DNA of 64,000 bases from Geminicoccaceae bacterium (lineage in GTDB: Bacteria > Pseudomonadota > Alphaproteobacteria > Geminicoccales > Geminicoccaceae): NCBI GenBank assembly GCA_028279345.1, contig JANQNY010000039.1, positions 1-64,000 on the forward strand, written 5' to 3'. Every line of letters starts with the position of its first letter. Within the stretch, counting starts at the first letter, position 1. The notes under the pieces were generated by a model. It was given only the letters and a program-made list of their open reading frames with translations. It did not search any database and was not told the DNA's origin. The position numbers were made by a program, and so were the translations under genes. Below, in pieces: positions 8,181 through 17,842 of the stretch.

Positions 8181-10577
8181 CTATTGCCGAAGCTCGGCGC
8201 CGCAGGCCTGCCGCGCCGCTTCGGTCACGCGTCTTGCGACATCCTCGATGTCGGCGTCGCCGAGCGTCCGGTCAAGCGCTTGCATGCGCACGGCGACGGC
8301 GAGCGACCGCTTGCCCTCGGGCACGCCCTTCCCCGCATAGTCGTCGAACAGCGTGACGTCGCGGATCAGATCCGAAGCCTTGCCGACCGCAGCGAGCAAG
8401 TCGCCCGCCGGTGCCGTGGCGTCGACCAGAAACGCGAAGTCGCGATCGACCGGCTGGTAGGCCGACGCGCTGAGCGGCGGCCGGGCGCGGATCTTCGCGG
8501 GCTTCGGTTGCGGCAGCCAGTCGAGAAACAGCTCGAAGCCGACGACGCGACCCTTCCAGTCGAACAGCTTCGCCAGGCCCGGATGCAACTCACCGAAGGT
8601 CGCGACCACCTCGCGGCCGATCTTGAAGACACCCGAGCGACCGGGATGGAAATGCGCCGGCGCCGACGTCTCGAGCCGCAGCGACGCGAGGTTGACGCCG
8701 GTGGCTTCCAGCGCGGCCAACGCATCGCCCTTGGCGTCGAGCGCATCCGCGGGCCTGTCGGGCTCGCCCCAGCTCCGCGGAGTAGCGCTGCCGGCCCGAA
8801 CCGCCGCCGCTGCCCACGTCTGACCGCCTGCCTCGGCGGCCGTGAAGATCGCTGCCACTTCGAACAGGGCCGCGTCGTCGAGCGCCCGCGCCTGGTTGCG
8901 CCCGACGGCAGCCGCGAGCGATGGCAACAGCGAGGGTCGCATGGCGACGAGATCTGCGCTGATCGGATTGGCCACCCTTACTTGGGCGCCGCCGAAGGCC
9001 GCAGCTTCGGCCTCGCCGATGAAGCTGAAGGTCACCGTCTCTTCCAACCCGCGTGCGGCCAAGGCGCGACGCAGGCGCAGCCGGCGAAGTTGGGAGCTAT
9101 CGAGGATCGGTCGGCCAACTGCGCGCTCGCGCCGGACCGGTGTGGCCGGGATCGCATCGAAGCCGCGGATACGGGCAAGTTCCTCGACGAGGTCCGCCGC
9201 ACGCGTGCAGTCGTGCCGCCAGGTGGGCGTGCTGACCACGAACCGCCCCTCGCCTTCCGACGCCGTACCGAAGCCGAGATCACCAAGAATGCGCTCGACC
9301 TCGGCGTCGTCCAGCACGAGACCCGTAAGCCGCGTGAGCTCGCGCCTGTCGAAGGCGATCGTGCGACGGTTGTCGGGCACGCAGCCGGCCACGACGATGG
9401 AGCCCGCCTCACCGCCACAGAGCGTCTGGATCATGCGCGTCGCATAGTCTGCCGCGGGCAGGACGAAGCCGGGATCAACGCCACGCTCGAAGCGCTGCCG
9501 CGCATCGCTCTCGATGCCCAGCCGGCGGCCGGTCCGCGCCGTCCGGACCGGATCGAACAGCGCCATCTCGAGGAGCACGTTAGTGGTCGCTTCATCGCAG
9601 CCGGTGCTCGCGCCGCCCATGATCCCGGCAAGGCTGACAATGCCCGTATCGTCGCAGATGACGGCCATACCGGCGTCAAGCACGTACGTCTTGTCGTCGA
9701 GGCCCCGGAACGTTTCGCCGGCTTTCGCAAAACGCAAGTAGAGGTCACCGCGGACCTTGTCGGCATCGAAGACATGCAGCGGTCGGCACATGTCGAGCGT
9801 CGACCAGTTGGTGATGTCGACCAGCGCCGTGATCGGCCGCAAGCCAACCGCCTTGAGCCGCTCCTGCAGCCAAGCCGGGCTGGGCCCGTTCTGGACATCG
9901 CGCAGCTCGCGGAGGATAAAGAGTGGGCAGGCGTCGCGTGCCTCGTGCGGAAACCGGAGGTCAACGCCTCGCGACGTAGCGAACGCCGCCTCGACCGGAC
10001 GCGCGTCCGGCTCTTTCAGTGTCCCAAGCCCTGCAGCCGCGAGTTCGCGAGCAAGACCGTGGACGCCGAAGCCGTCGCCGCGGTTGGGCGTGACGGCAAC
10101 ATCGAAGACTGGACCTTCGAGGCTTAGAGCCTCAGCGGCCGGTGTCCCCACCCCGGGCTCGTCGCCCACATCGATGATGCCGTCGTGATCTTCGCCGATG
10201 CCGAGTTCGCGTGCCGAGCAAAGCATGCCCTGGCTCTCGACGCCGCGGATGGTTGAGCGCTTGAGCGGGGTGCCCGTCGATGGGATCACCGAGCCTTCAG
10301 GCGCAAAGATGCCCTTCATACCCAGCCGCACATTGGGCGCCCCGCAGATGACCTCGAAGGTCCCGTCCTTCGTGTCCACCGTGCAAAGGCTCAAGCGGTC
10401 GGCGTTGGGGTGCTGGCGTACGCCCGTCACGTGACCGACCGAGAAGCCGTCGAGATCGGCGCCGCGCGGCTCGATCCCTTCCAGCTCGAAGCCGATGGCC
10501 GTCAGCGTCCATCCGATCGTCTCCGCGTCGGCGTTGGTCTCCAGATGCTCACGGAGCCACGGCAGCGTGACCTTCAT
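8181..10577 (-). CDS. pheT: Phenylalanyl-tRNA synthetase beta subunit
   Basis: The 798-residue protein starts [14 protein letters not shown], followed by the EMAP-like tRNA-binding segment ([19 protein letters not shown]), the B3/B4 editing region, the B5 domain and a C-terminal anticodon-binding (FDX-ACB) domain. It pairs with PheS to charge tRNA-Phe. The ATG at 10577 overlaps the pheS TGA (ATGA), which implies translational coupling for equal subunit supply. The open frame continues far upstream inside pheS, but that part is a shadow. Length matches the family. Confidence 0.97.
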   Translation of the reverse strand: MKVTLPWLREHLETNADAETIGWTLTAIGFELEGIEPRGADLDGFSVGHVTGVRQHPNADRLSLCTVDTKDGTFEVICGAPNVRLGMKGIFAPEGSVIPSTGTPLKRSTIRGVESQGMLCSARELGIGEDHDGIIDVGDEPGVGTPAAEALSLEGPVFDVAVTPNRGDGFGVHGLARELAAAGLGTLKEPDARPVEAAFATSRGVDLRFPHEARDACPLFILRELRDVQNGPSPAWLQERLKAVGLRPITALVDITNWSTLDMCRPLHVFDADKVRGDLYLRFAKAGETFRGLDDKTYVLDAGMAVICDDTGIVSLAGIMGGASTGCDEATTNVLLEMALFDPVRTARTGRRLGIESDARQRFERGVDPGFVLPAADYATRMIQTLCGGEAGSIVVAGCVPDNRRTIAFDRRELTRLTGLVLDDAEVERILGDLGFGTASEGEGRFVVSTPTWRHDCTRAADLVEELARIRGFDAIPATPVRRERAVGRPILDSSQLRRLRLRRALAARGLEETVTFSFIGEAEAAAFGGAQVRVANPISADLVAMRPSLLPSLAAAVGRNQARALDDAALFEVAAIFTAAEAGGQTWAAAAVRAGSATPRSWGEPDRPADALDAKGDALAALEATGVNLASLRLETSAPAHFHPGRSGVFKIGREVVATFGELHPGLAKLFDWKGRVVGFELFLDWLPQPKPAKIRARPPLSASAYQPVDRDFAFLVDATAPAGDLLAAVGKASDLIRDVTLFDDYAGKGVPEGKRSLAVAVRMQALDRTLGDADIEDVARRVTEAARQACGAELRQ

Positions 10578-11644
10578 CGGGCGAGCCCGGCATAGGTCGT
10601 GGGCAGGTCGAGCGGCACGAAGCCGTAGTGTCGGAGCCAACGCAGGTCGGCTTCGAAGAACGTGCGGAGATCCGGGATGCCGTATTTGAGCATCGCCACC
10701 CGGTCGATGCCCATGCCGAAGGCGAAGCCCTGCCACACCGCTGGATCGAGGCCGACATTCTCCAGGACCGCGGGATGCACCATCCCGCAGCCGAGGATCT
10801 CGAGCCAATCGGAACCCTCGCCGATGACGAGCTCCCGCTTCGTACGCCTGCACCCGATGTCCACCTCCGCCGACGGCTCGGTGAAGGGGAAGAACGACGG
10901 CCGAAAGCGCAAGGGGACGCTGTCGCGCTCGAAGAACGCCGCGCAGAAATCCTCCAGGCAGCCCTTCAGGTGGCCCATGTGGGTGTGCTGGTCGATCAAG
11001 AGCCCCTCGACCTGATGGAACATCGGCGAGTGGGTCGCGTCGCTGTCGCAGCGATAGGTGCGGCCGGGCGCGATGATCCGGTGGGGCGGCGGACCTGCCA
11101 TCATGGTTCGGATCTGCACGGTCGAGGTGTGCGTCCGCAGGACCAGCTCCGGCTGCCCCTCGACGAAGAAGGTGTCGTGCATCTCCCGCGCCGGATGCTC
11201 CGGCGGAAAGTTCAACGCGGTGAAATTGTGGAAGTCGTCGTCGATATCGGGGCCTTCGGCGACCGCGAAGCCCATGTCGGCGAAGATCGCAATGATCTCC
11301 TCCGTCACCTGCGTCACGGGGTGCAACCGGCCCAGCGGCTGCGGGCGCGGTGGCAGCGTGACATCGATCCCCTCCGCCACGAGGCGACGCTCGAGGTCCG
11401 CCGCTTCGAGCGTCTGGCGGCGCTCGGCGAGCGCTGTTTCCAGCGCCTCCTTGACGACATTGGCCCGCTGGCCGAAGCCGCGCCGCTCCTCGGGCGGCAT
11501 GGAGCCGAGCGTCCTCATGACTTCGGTGAGGCGGCCCTTCTTGCCGAGTGCCTGCACGCGCACCTCGTCGAGCGTGCGCAAGTCTGCAGCACCCTCGACC
11601 GCCTCCAGCACGTCGTCACGCAGGGTTTCGAGCTGGTCACCCAT
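10574..11644 (-). CDS. pheS: Phenylalanyl-tRNA synthetase alpha subunit
   Basis: The 356-residue class II synthetase catalytic subunit has an N-terminal coiled coil, motif 2 region ([11 protein letters not shown], then [12 protein letters not shown]) and motif 3 near the end ([19 protein letters not shown]). It forms the alpha2-beta2 enzyme with PheT. It lies 32 bp after rplT and overlaps pheT by 4 nt. Length is normal. Confidence 0.97.
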   Translation of the reverse strand: MGDQLETLRDDVLEAVEGAADLRTLDEVRVQALGKKGRLTEVMRTLGSMPPEERRGFGQRANVVKEALETALAERRQTLEAADLERRLVAEGIDVTLPPRPQPLGRLHPVTQVTEEIIAIFADMGFAVAEGPDIDDDFHNFTALNFPPEHPAREMHDTFFVEGQPELVLRTHTSTVQIRTMMAGPPPHRIIAPGRTYRCDSDATHSPMFHQVEGLLIDQHTHMGHLKGCLEDFCAAFFERDSVPLRFRPSFFPFTEPSAEVDIGCRRTKRELVIGEGSDWLEILGCGMVHPAVLENVGLDPAVWQGFAFGMGIDRVAMLKYGIPDLRTFFEADLRWLRHYGFVPLDLPTTYAGLAR

Positions 11645-11676
11645 GCCCGCTTCTCCGGCTCGACTGGGAAGGCCGT

Positions 11677-12036
11677 TCAGGCGGGGAGCGCTGCGTGCGC
11701 CGTCTTGAGGACCTCGTGAAAGCCCTGGGGATCACGAGCAGCGAGGTCGGCCAGCACCTTGCGGTCGAGCTCGAGCCCGGCCAGGTCCAGGCCGTGGATG
11801 AGCTTGCCGTAGGTGAGCCCATGCTCGCGCGCCGCCGCGTTGATGCGCTGGATCCAGAGCGCGCGGAACTCGCGCTTCCGCGTGCGCCGGTCGCGATAGG
11901 CATACTGCCAATCACGCTCGACGCGCTGCTTGGCGACGCGAATGGTGTTCTTGGCGCGCCCGCGGCTGCCCTTGGCAAGCTTCAGGACCTTCTTGTGCCG
12001 CGCATGCGAGGTCACACCCCGCTTGACCCGTGCCAT
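11677..12036 (-). CDS. rplT: 50S ribosomal protein L20
   Basis: This 119-residue basic protein begins [16 protein letters not shown] and contains [17 protein letters not shown], hallmarks of L20, an early 23S rRNA-binding assembly protein. It sits 26 bp after rpmI, the nearly universal pairing. In many bacteria L20 represses its own operon by binding the leader; I see no clear leader mimic here. infC, which often precedes rpmI, is not in this position. Confidence 0.97.
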   Translation of the reverse strand: MARVKRGVTSHARHKKVLKLAKGSRGRAKNTIRVAKQRVERDWQYAYRDRRTRKREFRALWIQRINAAAREHGLTYGKLIHGLDLAGLELDRKVLADLAARDPQGFHEVLKTAHAALPA

Positions 12037-12062
12037 CTCTCTCTACTCCGAATTCCTTGGCG

Positions 12063-12263
12063 TCAGCCGTAAGGCAGCATCTTCTTCACGAGCTCGGCGT
12101 CACCGGCCGCCACGAACGCCGGCTTGCGCCCCCGCACCTTCGCCGTCTTCGACTGACGGTCGGTTAGGTTGTGGCGGTGATACGCCCTGCGGCGCTTGAT
12201 CTTGCCGGTCGCCGTAAAGCTGAACCGCTTGGCGGCCGACCGCCGGGTCTTCATCTTGGACAT
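12063..12263 (-). CDS. rpmI: 50S ribosomal protein L35
   Basis: The 66-residue product begins MSKMKTRRSAAKRFSFTATG and has the family's HNLTDRQSKTAKVR segment. I chose the ATG at 12263; the frame is open further upstream but the extra sequence is not L35-like. It is the first gene of the rpmI-rplT-pheS-pheT-lepA cluster, and its promoter should lie in the 174-bp gap before it. Confidence 0.95.
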   Translation of the reverse strand: MSKMKTRRSAAKRFSFTATGKIKRRRAYHRHNLTDRQSKTAKVRGRKPAFVAAGDAELVKKMLPYG

Positions 12264-12403
12264 CACTGGCTCCGAGACGGAACGCGGCGCGGCGGAGCCG
12301 GTGAGGCCGCACGCTTCGCCACCCGCGCGTTCGAGCGAGCGAGGGATATAGCCGCGTCTCTTCCGCCCTGCAATGGGGCGACGGCCGCCCGCGCACGCCA
12401 CCT

Positions 12404-12427
12404 CCCCGCTTCGACCGAAGGGCGGGG
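12404..12427 (-). terminator. Perfect hairpin after panB, no U-tract
   Basis: On the minus strand a stem CCCCG/CGGGG carries an inner CTTCG-GT-CGAAG hairpin, 10 bp past the panB stop. There is no T-run, so it may be a rho-assisted terminator or a 3'-end stabiliser rather than a classical intrinsic terminator. Confidence 0.4.
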
Positions 12428-12437
12428 CGCACCGCGC

Positions 12438-13256
12438 TCAGGCACTCGGGGCATAGGTGTGCTCGTCGGCCGGGAAGTGACGCGCGCGCACCTCGCTGGC
12501 ATAGGCGGCGATCGCCGCTTCGGCGTGCTCCCCGAGGCGGCCATAGCGCTTGACGAACTTGGCGACGCGCGGCGTCAGCCCGAGCATGTCATCGATGACC
12601 AGAATCTGTCCGTCGCAGGCAGCCGACGCGCCAATGCCGATGGTCGGGATGGCGACGGCCTCAGTGATGCGTCGGGCCAACGGCTCGACCACGGCCTCCA
12701 GAACGATGGAAAAGGCCCCCGCATCTGCGACGGCCCGCGCGTCTGCCTCGATCCGCTCCCACTGTTCCCGCTCGCGGCCCTGCGCCCGGTAGCCGCCGAG
12801 CGTGTTCACCGCCTGGGGCGTGAGCCCGACATGCGCCATGACCGGGATGCCGCGGGCGACGAGAAACGCCACGGTCTCCGCCATGTGGTCGCCGCCCTCG
12901 AGCTTGACCGCCCCGCAGCCGGTCTCCGCCAGCACCCGCGCTGCACCCGTGAACGCGGCCTCGGGCCCCCCCTCGTAGCTGCCGAAGGGCAGGTCGACGA
13001 CGACGAGGGCCTGCTCGGAGCCGCGCATCACCGCTTGGCCGTGCAGGATCATTAGGTCGAGCGAGACCGGCAGAGTGGACGGGTAGCCGTGCACCACCAT
13101 GCCGACGGAATCGCCCACCAGGAGGAAGTCGCAGTGCGGGTCGGCGAGCGCTGCCGTCGAGGCCGCGTAGGCCGTGAGTGAGACGATCGGCTCGCCGCCC
13201 TTCCGGGCAGCGATGTCAGGTGCCGTCCGGCGCCTGATCGGTCCATGCTTCGACAA
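12438..13256 (-). CDS. panB: 3-methyl-2-oxobutanoate hydroxymethyltransferase
   Basis: This 272-residue TIM-barrel enzyme makes ketopantoate from 2-oxoisovalerate and methylene-tetrahydrofolate, the first committed step to pantothenate and CoA. Typical segments are [20 protein letters not shown] near the N-terminus, GAVKLEGG and MAHVGLTPQ in the middle and IGIGAS...[12 protein letters not shown] toward the end. No ATG fits; the TTG at 13256 has GGCGGAGA upstream and gives the normal length. PanE, the next enzyme, is encoded at 27557-28480, not adjacent. Confidence 0.93.
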   Translation of the reverse strand: MSKHGPIRRRTAPDIAARKGGEPIVSLTAYAASTAALADPHCDFLLVGDSVGMVVHGYPSTLPVSLDLMILHGQAVMRGSEQALVVVDLPFGSYEGGPEAAFTGAARVLAETGCGAVKLEGGDHMAETVAFLVARGIPVMAHVGLTPQAVNTLGGYRAQGREREQWERIEADARAVADAGAFSIVLEAVVEPLARRITEAVAIPTIGIGASAACDGQILVIDDMLGLTPRVAKFVKRYGRLGEHAEAAIAAYASEVRARHFPADEHTYAPSA

Positions 13257-13368
13257 GGCGTGTCTCCGCCATCCTTCCACACGGCAGCGGGCGCCGCGGC
13301 CGACTTGGTGAGGAACGGCTCCTACACCATTCTTCATGGACGAGCGAGGCGCTCCGAGAGGCTGGACC

Positions 13369-14247
13369 ATGGCGATGACGGCGAAGCGGTTGCGCATCGA
13401 TGGGCTCACCCTTCATGCGCGGCTTGCGGGCGACGGTCCGCCGATGGTCCTGCTGCATGGCTTTCCCGATTCGGGCGAGGTGTGGCGGCTCCAGGTCGAA
13501 GCGCTAGCCGCGTTGGGCCGCACGGTCATCGTCCCCGACCTTCGGGGCTGCGGGCTTTCCGACGCGCCAGCGGAGGTCCGGCGCTATCGCCTCGACCGCC
13601 TGGCGCAGGACGTCGTCGACATTGCCGATGACATCGCACCCGGGGCCTCCTTCGACCTCGTTGGCCATGACTGGGGTGCGGCGCTCGGCTGGCGGGTTTG
13701 CGCCGATCACGAGGCGCGCGTCCGCCGCTTCGCCGCCCTGTCGGTGGGCCATCCCGAGGCTTACCGCCGCGCTGGGGCCGAGCAGAAACGCAAGGGCTGG
13801 TATCTCTACCTCTTCCTCACGCCCTGGCTCGCCGAGACGTGCCTCCGAGCGCTGCGGTTTCGGCTGCTCACCAAGCACGCGCCTACGCCCGAGGATGCCG
13901 AGCGTTGGGTCCACGACCTGTCGCGGCCCGGCCGGCTCACCGCCGCGCTCAACTGGTACCGCGCCAACCTCACACGCGACGCCCTTCGCCATCGGCTTCC
14001 GGCGTTTCGCGTCCCGACACTCGGTCTCTACAGCACGGACGACGTCGCGCTTGCTGAGGATCAGATGAAGACCTCGGAGCACTACGTTCAGGCGCCCTGG
14101 CGCTATGCCCGCATGGATGGTGTAGGTCATTGGTTGCAGATCGAGGCCGCAGACGAGGTAAACCGCCGGTTGTCGGACTGGTTCGACAGCCCGCTCGACG
14201 AAAAGGCGCATCGACATGAACGCCGGGGTGGTCGCCAATCGGCGTAG
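13369..14247 (+). CDS. Epoxide-hydrolase-like alpha/beta hydrolase
   Basis: The 292-residue alpha/beta-hydrolase has the oxyanion-hole motif [10 protein letters not shown] (about residue 29), DLRGCGLSD, the nucleophile elbow [10 protein letters not shown] with an aspartate nucleophile (about residue 100), an acid at STDD (about 223) and a catalytic His in GVGHWLQIE (about 252). An Asp nucleophile in a GHDWG context is typical of soluble epoxide hydrolases and haloalkane or fluoroacetate dehalogenases rather than serine esterases. The start at 13369 follows GAGAGG. It is divergent from panB. The substrate is unknown. Confidence 0.85.
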   Translation: MAMTAKRLRIDGLTLHARLAGDGPPMVLLHGFPDSGEVWRLQVEALAALGRTVIVPDLRGCGLSDAPAEVRRYRLDRLAQDVVDIADDIAPGASFDLVGHDWGAALGWRVCADHEARVRRFAALSVGHPEAYRRAGAEQKRKGWYLYLFLTPWLAETCLRALRFRLLTKHAPTPEDAERWVHDLSRPGRLTAALNWYRANLTRDALRHRLPAFRVPTLGLYSTDDVALAEDQMKTSEHYVQAPWRYARMDGVGHWLQIEAADEVNRRLSDWFDSPLDEKAHRHERRGGRQSA

Positions 14248-14397
14248 TACTACTTCCAGCCACCAACCCGCGCGACCTGCATAGCGGGTGATGCTCTCGT
14301 TAAAGCCGGCCAACGATCTCTTCACCTCGACCGGCGATACTACGCATGCGGCTCGTTGCCGCCCCCTGGCGAAACCCTCGCTAATGGAGGTTGTTGT

Positions 14398-14946
14398 ATG
14401 CTGCCCATTCGTCTGCTCGAACCCTGCGCCGACCTTCTGGATCGATACGCGGCGGCGCTCAGGCACGGCTTCGAGCCGAGCCCACGACCCAACGCCGGCC
14501 TGTCGGAGCTCGAAGAGCTGGCTGAAGACCCACGCAGCTTCGTGCGGCGCCGGCTCGACCGGTCCACGCACTTCGGCGCGCGTTGGACCCAGTACCGATG
14601 GATCTTCGACGTCGAAGCCTGCGATTTCGTCGGCCGTGTCGTTCTTCGCGGCGATGCGCAGGGTAGCGCGCGGCGCAGCCTTCGGACGAGCCACGTCGAT
14701 GTCTTGATCGCCCCCTGGTGGCGGCGCCGCGGCTATGGGACGACGGCCCTGCACATGGCTCTGCGTGCGGTTCGCGCGAACCACCTGCCCGTGGTCCAGC
14801 TCGCCTGCCCCGCCAACGATGCAGCCGCCATCCGTATGATCGAGCATCAGCCCTATGCGTGGCGAACCGTCGAGACGGCGACGCGCGATCTGCAGCAGGC
14901 CCGGCTCGTCTACCGGCACAGGTTCGCGAACCGCAGCGCCGCCTGA
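14398..14946 (+). CDS. GNAT-type acetyltransferase
   Basis: This 182-residue protein ends in a GNAT-like module: a beta strand (HVDVLIAP), the acetyl-CoA pyrophosphate loop WRRRGYGTTAL (matching the R/Q-x-x-G-x-G/A pattern) and VVQLACPANDAAAIRMIE, the usual second half of motif A/B. It likely moves an acetyl group from acetyl-CoA to an amine on a small molecule or protein. The start at 14398 follows TGGAGG. The N-terminal half is charged and not recognised. The substrate cannot be inferred. Confidence 0.75.
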   Translation: MLPIRLLEPCADLLDRYAAALRHGFEPSPRPNAGLSELEELAEDPRSFVRRRLDRSTHFGARWTQYRWIFDVEACDFVGRVVLRGDAQGSARRSLRTSHVDVLIAPWWRRRGYGTTALHMALRAVRANHLPVVQLACPANDAAAIRMIEHQPYAWRTVETATRDLQQARLVYRHRFANRSAA

Positions 14947-14972
14947 GCAGCGGCCGGCCGCGCAGCCGCTCG

Positions 14973-15824
14973 TTAGATCCGATAGACCCGCTTGGCGTTC
15001 TCCACGAAGAACGCCCGGCGGTCTTCGGCTGACCAGCCGGCAACGGCGTGGTCGACCACCTCGACCCACCCTTCGTAGCCCATAGAAAGCCGAAGGACGG
15101 GCCAGTTGCTGCCGAAAAGGACGCGTCCGGGTCCGAAGGCGTCGAGGACGTGGTCGACATAGGGGCGCAGCTGGTCCTCCGTCCATGCCGCGTCCACCGC
15201 TACGTTGTCGACGCAAGAGACCTTGCAGACGACGTTGTCGAGTTCGGCGAGGTCGCCGATCCGCGTCGACCAGGGCTCGGTTAGGCCCGCTTCGATACCG
15301 GGCTTCCCCATGTGATCGAGCACGAACCGCACCTCCGGGCAGGCGCGGACGAGGTCGACCACGGGCTCGAGCTGATCGTGCGTGGCGCCGAGTTCGAAAT
15401 GCAGATCGAAGCGCGGCAACATTCGCACCGCCTCGCGGAAGCCGGCATCGCCGCAGAGTGCCACTGCGTCGCGGCCCTGGATCAGCCGGCGGACGCCGCG
15501 GACGAGACCGTGCGAAGCCAGCTTCTCCAGTTCCGAGCCAACAGCCGCGCCGAACTGCAGGGGCGCGTGTGCAACGATCGCCGCGATGCGGTCGTCAACT
15601 TCGGCGAGCTGCGCGAGCCACGACGCCTCCTTGAGGTAGAGCCCCTCGTCAACATCGGCCTCGACGACGACGATGGCATCGAGCGCCACCTCGCCGCGGT
15701 CGGTATCCAGGTCCTGCGGCATGAAGGGTCGGTCGATCGCCGGCGCACCCTTGTTCCAACTCAGGTGATTGATGCCGCCGTCCCAAAAATGGACGTGCGT
15801 GTCGACGATCGGGAATTCCGGCAT
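14973..15824 (-). CDS. L-fuconolactonase-type amidohydrolase
   Basis: The 283-residue TIM-barrel metal hydrolase starts FPIVDTHVHFWDGG, then has LSWNKGAPAIDRPF, VVVEADVDEG, LDHMGKPG and a late FGSNWPVL. This set matches the COG3618 amidohydrolases, whose best-known members open L-fucono-1,5-lactone or related sugar lactones. GGGGAG sits 8 bp before the ATG. The next genes on this strand, beyond an AT-rich island, are an aldose-dehydrogenase-like AKR and a semialdehyde dehydrogenase, which together suggest oxidative sugar catabolism. The exact lactone is not readable. Confidence 0.8.
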   Translation of the reverse strand: MPEFPIVDTHVHFWDGGINHLSWNKGAPAIDRPFMPQDLDTDRGEVALDAIVVVEADVDEGLYLKEASWLAQLAEVDDRIAAIVAHAPLQFGAAVGSELEKLASHGLVRGVRRLIQGRDAVALCGDAGFREAVRMLPRFDLHFELGATHDQLEPVVDLVRACPEVRFVLDHMGKPGIEAGLTEPWSTRIGDLAELDNVVCKVSCVDNVAVDAAWTEDQLRPYVDHVLDAFGPGRVLFGSNWPVLRLSMGYEGWVEVVDHAVAGWSAEDRRAFFVENAKRVYRI

Positions 15825-16175
15825 GGCTGCGCTCCCCAGCGGCGGCGCAAGGCGCCGCGGAACCTATGTCTACGGCTGAGCGATCGACTAGGCAAACGGA
15901 TGAGGATACGCAGGACCTGCGCCGCAGAGCGCTCTATGTACGAAGTATGTCAGATCACTCCAGGCAAAACTCGCTACGCGCTACCGCACACAGTCCATCG
16001 TACTCGGCGCGCCGTGTCGATAGCCTCGCGGTTTGGCTGTCCTCGTGACGTCGTTAGCGTGGGGTCGGACGGGGGGCCACCTGCGTGCCCAGGAGACCCA
16101 GTCGACAGGTCACTCCGGGGTAGGCGATAAAGAGGCGCCTTTTGGCGAACGCGCCAACGGATGCCGATCGGCAGG
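15825..16175. other. Junction region, no gene (350 bp)
   Basis: Composition changes from GC-rich to AT-rich near 16170. No ORF here is convincing. A GC-rich inverted repeat (GGCGCC, then TTTTGGCG and CGCCAA near 16133-16160) is visible, but I cannot assign it. This is the left flank of the island carrying the kinase-like gene. Confidence 0.4.
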
Positions 16176-17300
16176 TCAGTGCTGCTCTAAACAAAGATGA
16201 AATTTTCTGTCGAATAGATCTTCAAGTACAGCGAAAACTACAAGACTCCTTTGCTCGGCGAGAGATTTTTTTGCAACAAATGAGTAAGAACAAAGATACC
16301 TAAGCAGTAGAGAATTGTAGACCGTCTGAATCCCCAAGATTTGCTCCGCATTTGCTTCCATGCAAGATTCTCTGAAGAGCATGTCCGCAAGATTAATTCT
16401 AATTGCCTGGATCGATCTTGAAAGTTTGTCGGTTCCAAACAATTCAAACATATTAATGCGGCTATAGATTCTTCTAGCAATTGGCGCATACATGTCTGTA
16501 TCGGCTTCAAGCGCGGCAACAATAAGTGCGACCTCAAACTCTGCGAAGTCATTTAGCAGACAGCCTTCCTGCCGCATCATTTCAAAATCAATGATTATTG
16601 GAGACAACCGCTTGTTAACAATGACATTTTCACAGTGGAGATCACCATGGACCATACCGTGCGGCAATTCTGGTGTGGGCGCATATTCAATAAACTCATT
16701 ATATTGCCGGACCATTTCGGACAATCTTTTGCTTCCAATCTCCGAAAAACGAGATTCGTTATGGAAAAGATGCTCGAACTTGCAGTAATCTACGTCTTCT
16801 CCAAAAGCATGCAGGTCTTTCATAACAATACCAAATAATTCATCAATCAACTCGATCATTGTGTATTTATTTATACTTGAAAATGCTTCAAGCAAAGAAG
16901 TTGATGGTGTTCCTTTATTATGACCAGAAATGTAACGATAAGCAACTAAAGCAGATTTAGCCACGTTTTCTGAATAATACTTATCAATGCTTCCATCGAT
17001 AACGGTTTCCAATGGAGGTATGTATAGCGGTGGAATACGAGCAGATGCTCGATTGAAGTTACTTACTTCCTTGTTAATTGTCTTTTTTTCTCCGATTTTA
17101 ATAAAGTACGGATATACGTTTCTTGAATGCGCCAAAAGCTTTGTCGTTTTTGACATACCAATCTGAATAGTCTTAAACCTAAATTCGATACTGCTGCTTT
17201 CCATTTGATATCGACGGGCTATATGTCTGGAGAAATGCTGGATTAGTTCTACCTCGGCTTGCGAGAGGCGCCCATCATTCAAGTAAAACTCGCCACTCAT
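16176..17300 (-). CDS. APH/choline-kinase-like phosphotransferase (AT-rich)
   Basis: This 374-residue protein has a protein-kinase-like phosphotransferase fold pattern: a putative ATP-binding Lys in YFIKIGEKK (about residue 68), the catalytic loop HGMVHGDLHCENVIVN (about residue 218) and the metal-binding IIIDFEMM (about 236), followed by LNDFAEFEVAL. The His-Gly-Asp-x-His-x-x-Asn and Ile-Asp-Phe-Glu motifs are intact, so it is probably an active small-molecule or protein kinase. Codon use is AT-rich, with Ile, Lys and Asn far above its neighbours, a clear sign of transfer. The DFAxxE segment after the metal motif recalls kinase-like domains of bacterial conflict systems (TCAD9-type), but I cannot confirm that. 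Antibiotic phosphorylation is an alternative. Confidence 0.75.
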   Translation of the reverse strand: MSGEFYLNDGRLSQAEVELIQHFSRHIARRYQMESSSIEFRFKTIQIGMSKTTKLLAHSRNVYPYFIKIGEKKTINKEVSNFNRASARIPPLYIPPLETVIDGSIDKYYSENVAKSALVAYRYISGHNKGTPSTSLLEAFSSINKYTMIELIDELFGIVMKDLHAFGEDVDYCKFEHLFHNESRFSEIGSKRLSEMVRQYNEFIEYAPTPELPHGMVHGDLHCENVIVNKRLSPIIIDFEMMRQEGCLLNDFAEFEVALIVAALEADTDMYAPIARRIYSRINMFELFGTDKLSRSIQAIRINLADMLFRESCMEANAEQILGIQTVYNSLLLRYLCSYSFVAKKSLAEQRSLVVFAVLEDLFDRKFHLCLEQH

Positions 17301-17842
17301 GACGCCACTCCGTTGTTTCCGGTCAAATCTTATGCAAGCTGGGCGGCGATTTGCTAGCTCGAATCCAACGCTTAAGATCAGGGTTTCCGTAAGCTACCTA
17401 ACCAAGACATTACTATCTACATTGCGGCAACTTATTAAAACGTTGACGCTGCATTTTTCTCGCAATAATTTAATCATAATTGGTGCTTTCTTTTTCTTCT
17501 TTTGAAGAGGGTGTCAACTTCGCGCTTCACGCAAACTTTATTGATTAAGAACTTCTTTGCGAAATTCGTGATGATTTGTATGGGCGGCAGGAAGCTGCCC
17601 TGGATGGGGTTGGGGTGTGCCAACTTGGTCCCTGGATCGCTGCGCGGCCCGCTATTGCATCCCCGCTTCCCACCATCGTTCTTCTCCTCTCCACACACCT
17701 CGCGCCATCCACGGCGACGCGGCAAGGACACTGACAGGATATCTAGCACAGACCATTTTTGGCGCTGTTGCAACGCGCGCAACTTTCGGCTGCCAACAGA
17801 TGCCCTCTACGGATGCCAGGGACCTCGACTCGAACGATAACG
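17301..17842. other. AT-rich to GC-rich junction, no gene (540 bp)
   Basis: The first half is AT-rich and contains poly-pyrimidine and poly-T runs near 17490-17510. Composition becomes GC-rich from about 17580. Short frames exist but none looks coding. The promoter of the kinase gene must lie in its left part. The right part contains a sequence like an IS6-family inverted repeat. Confidence 0.4.
17761..17773 (+). repeat. Possible IS6-family terminal repeat remnant
   Basis: GGCGCTGTTGCAA matches the conserved end of IS6/IS26-type elements (GGCACTGTTGCAA) at 12 of 13 positions. It lies at the edge of the AT-rich island. No transposase gene and no opposite end were seen, so chance is a fair alternative. 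Confidence 0.25.

Noticed and set aside
7959-10127. 722-codon plus-strand ORF opposite pheT and lepA
   Set aside because: It is a shadow of pheT in GC-rich DNA; the translation is low-complexity and matches no family, while pheT is certain.
12404-12427. Classical intrinsic terminator after panB
   Set aside because: The hairpin is strong but lacks the U-tract, so I list it only as a low-confidence terminator.
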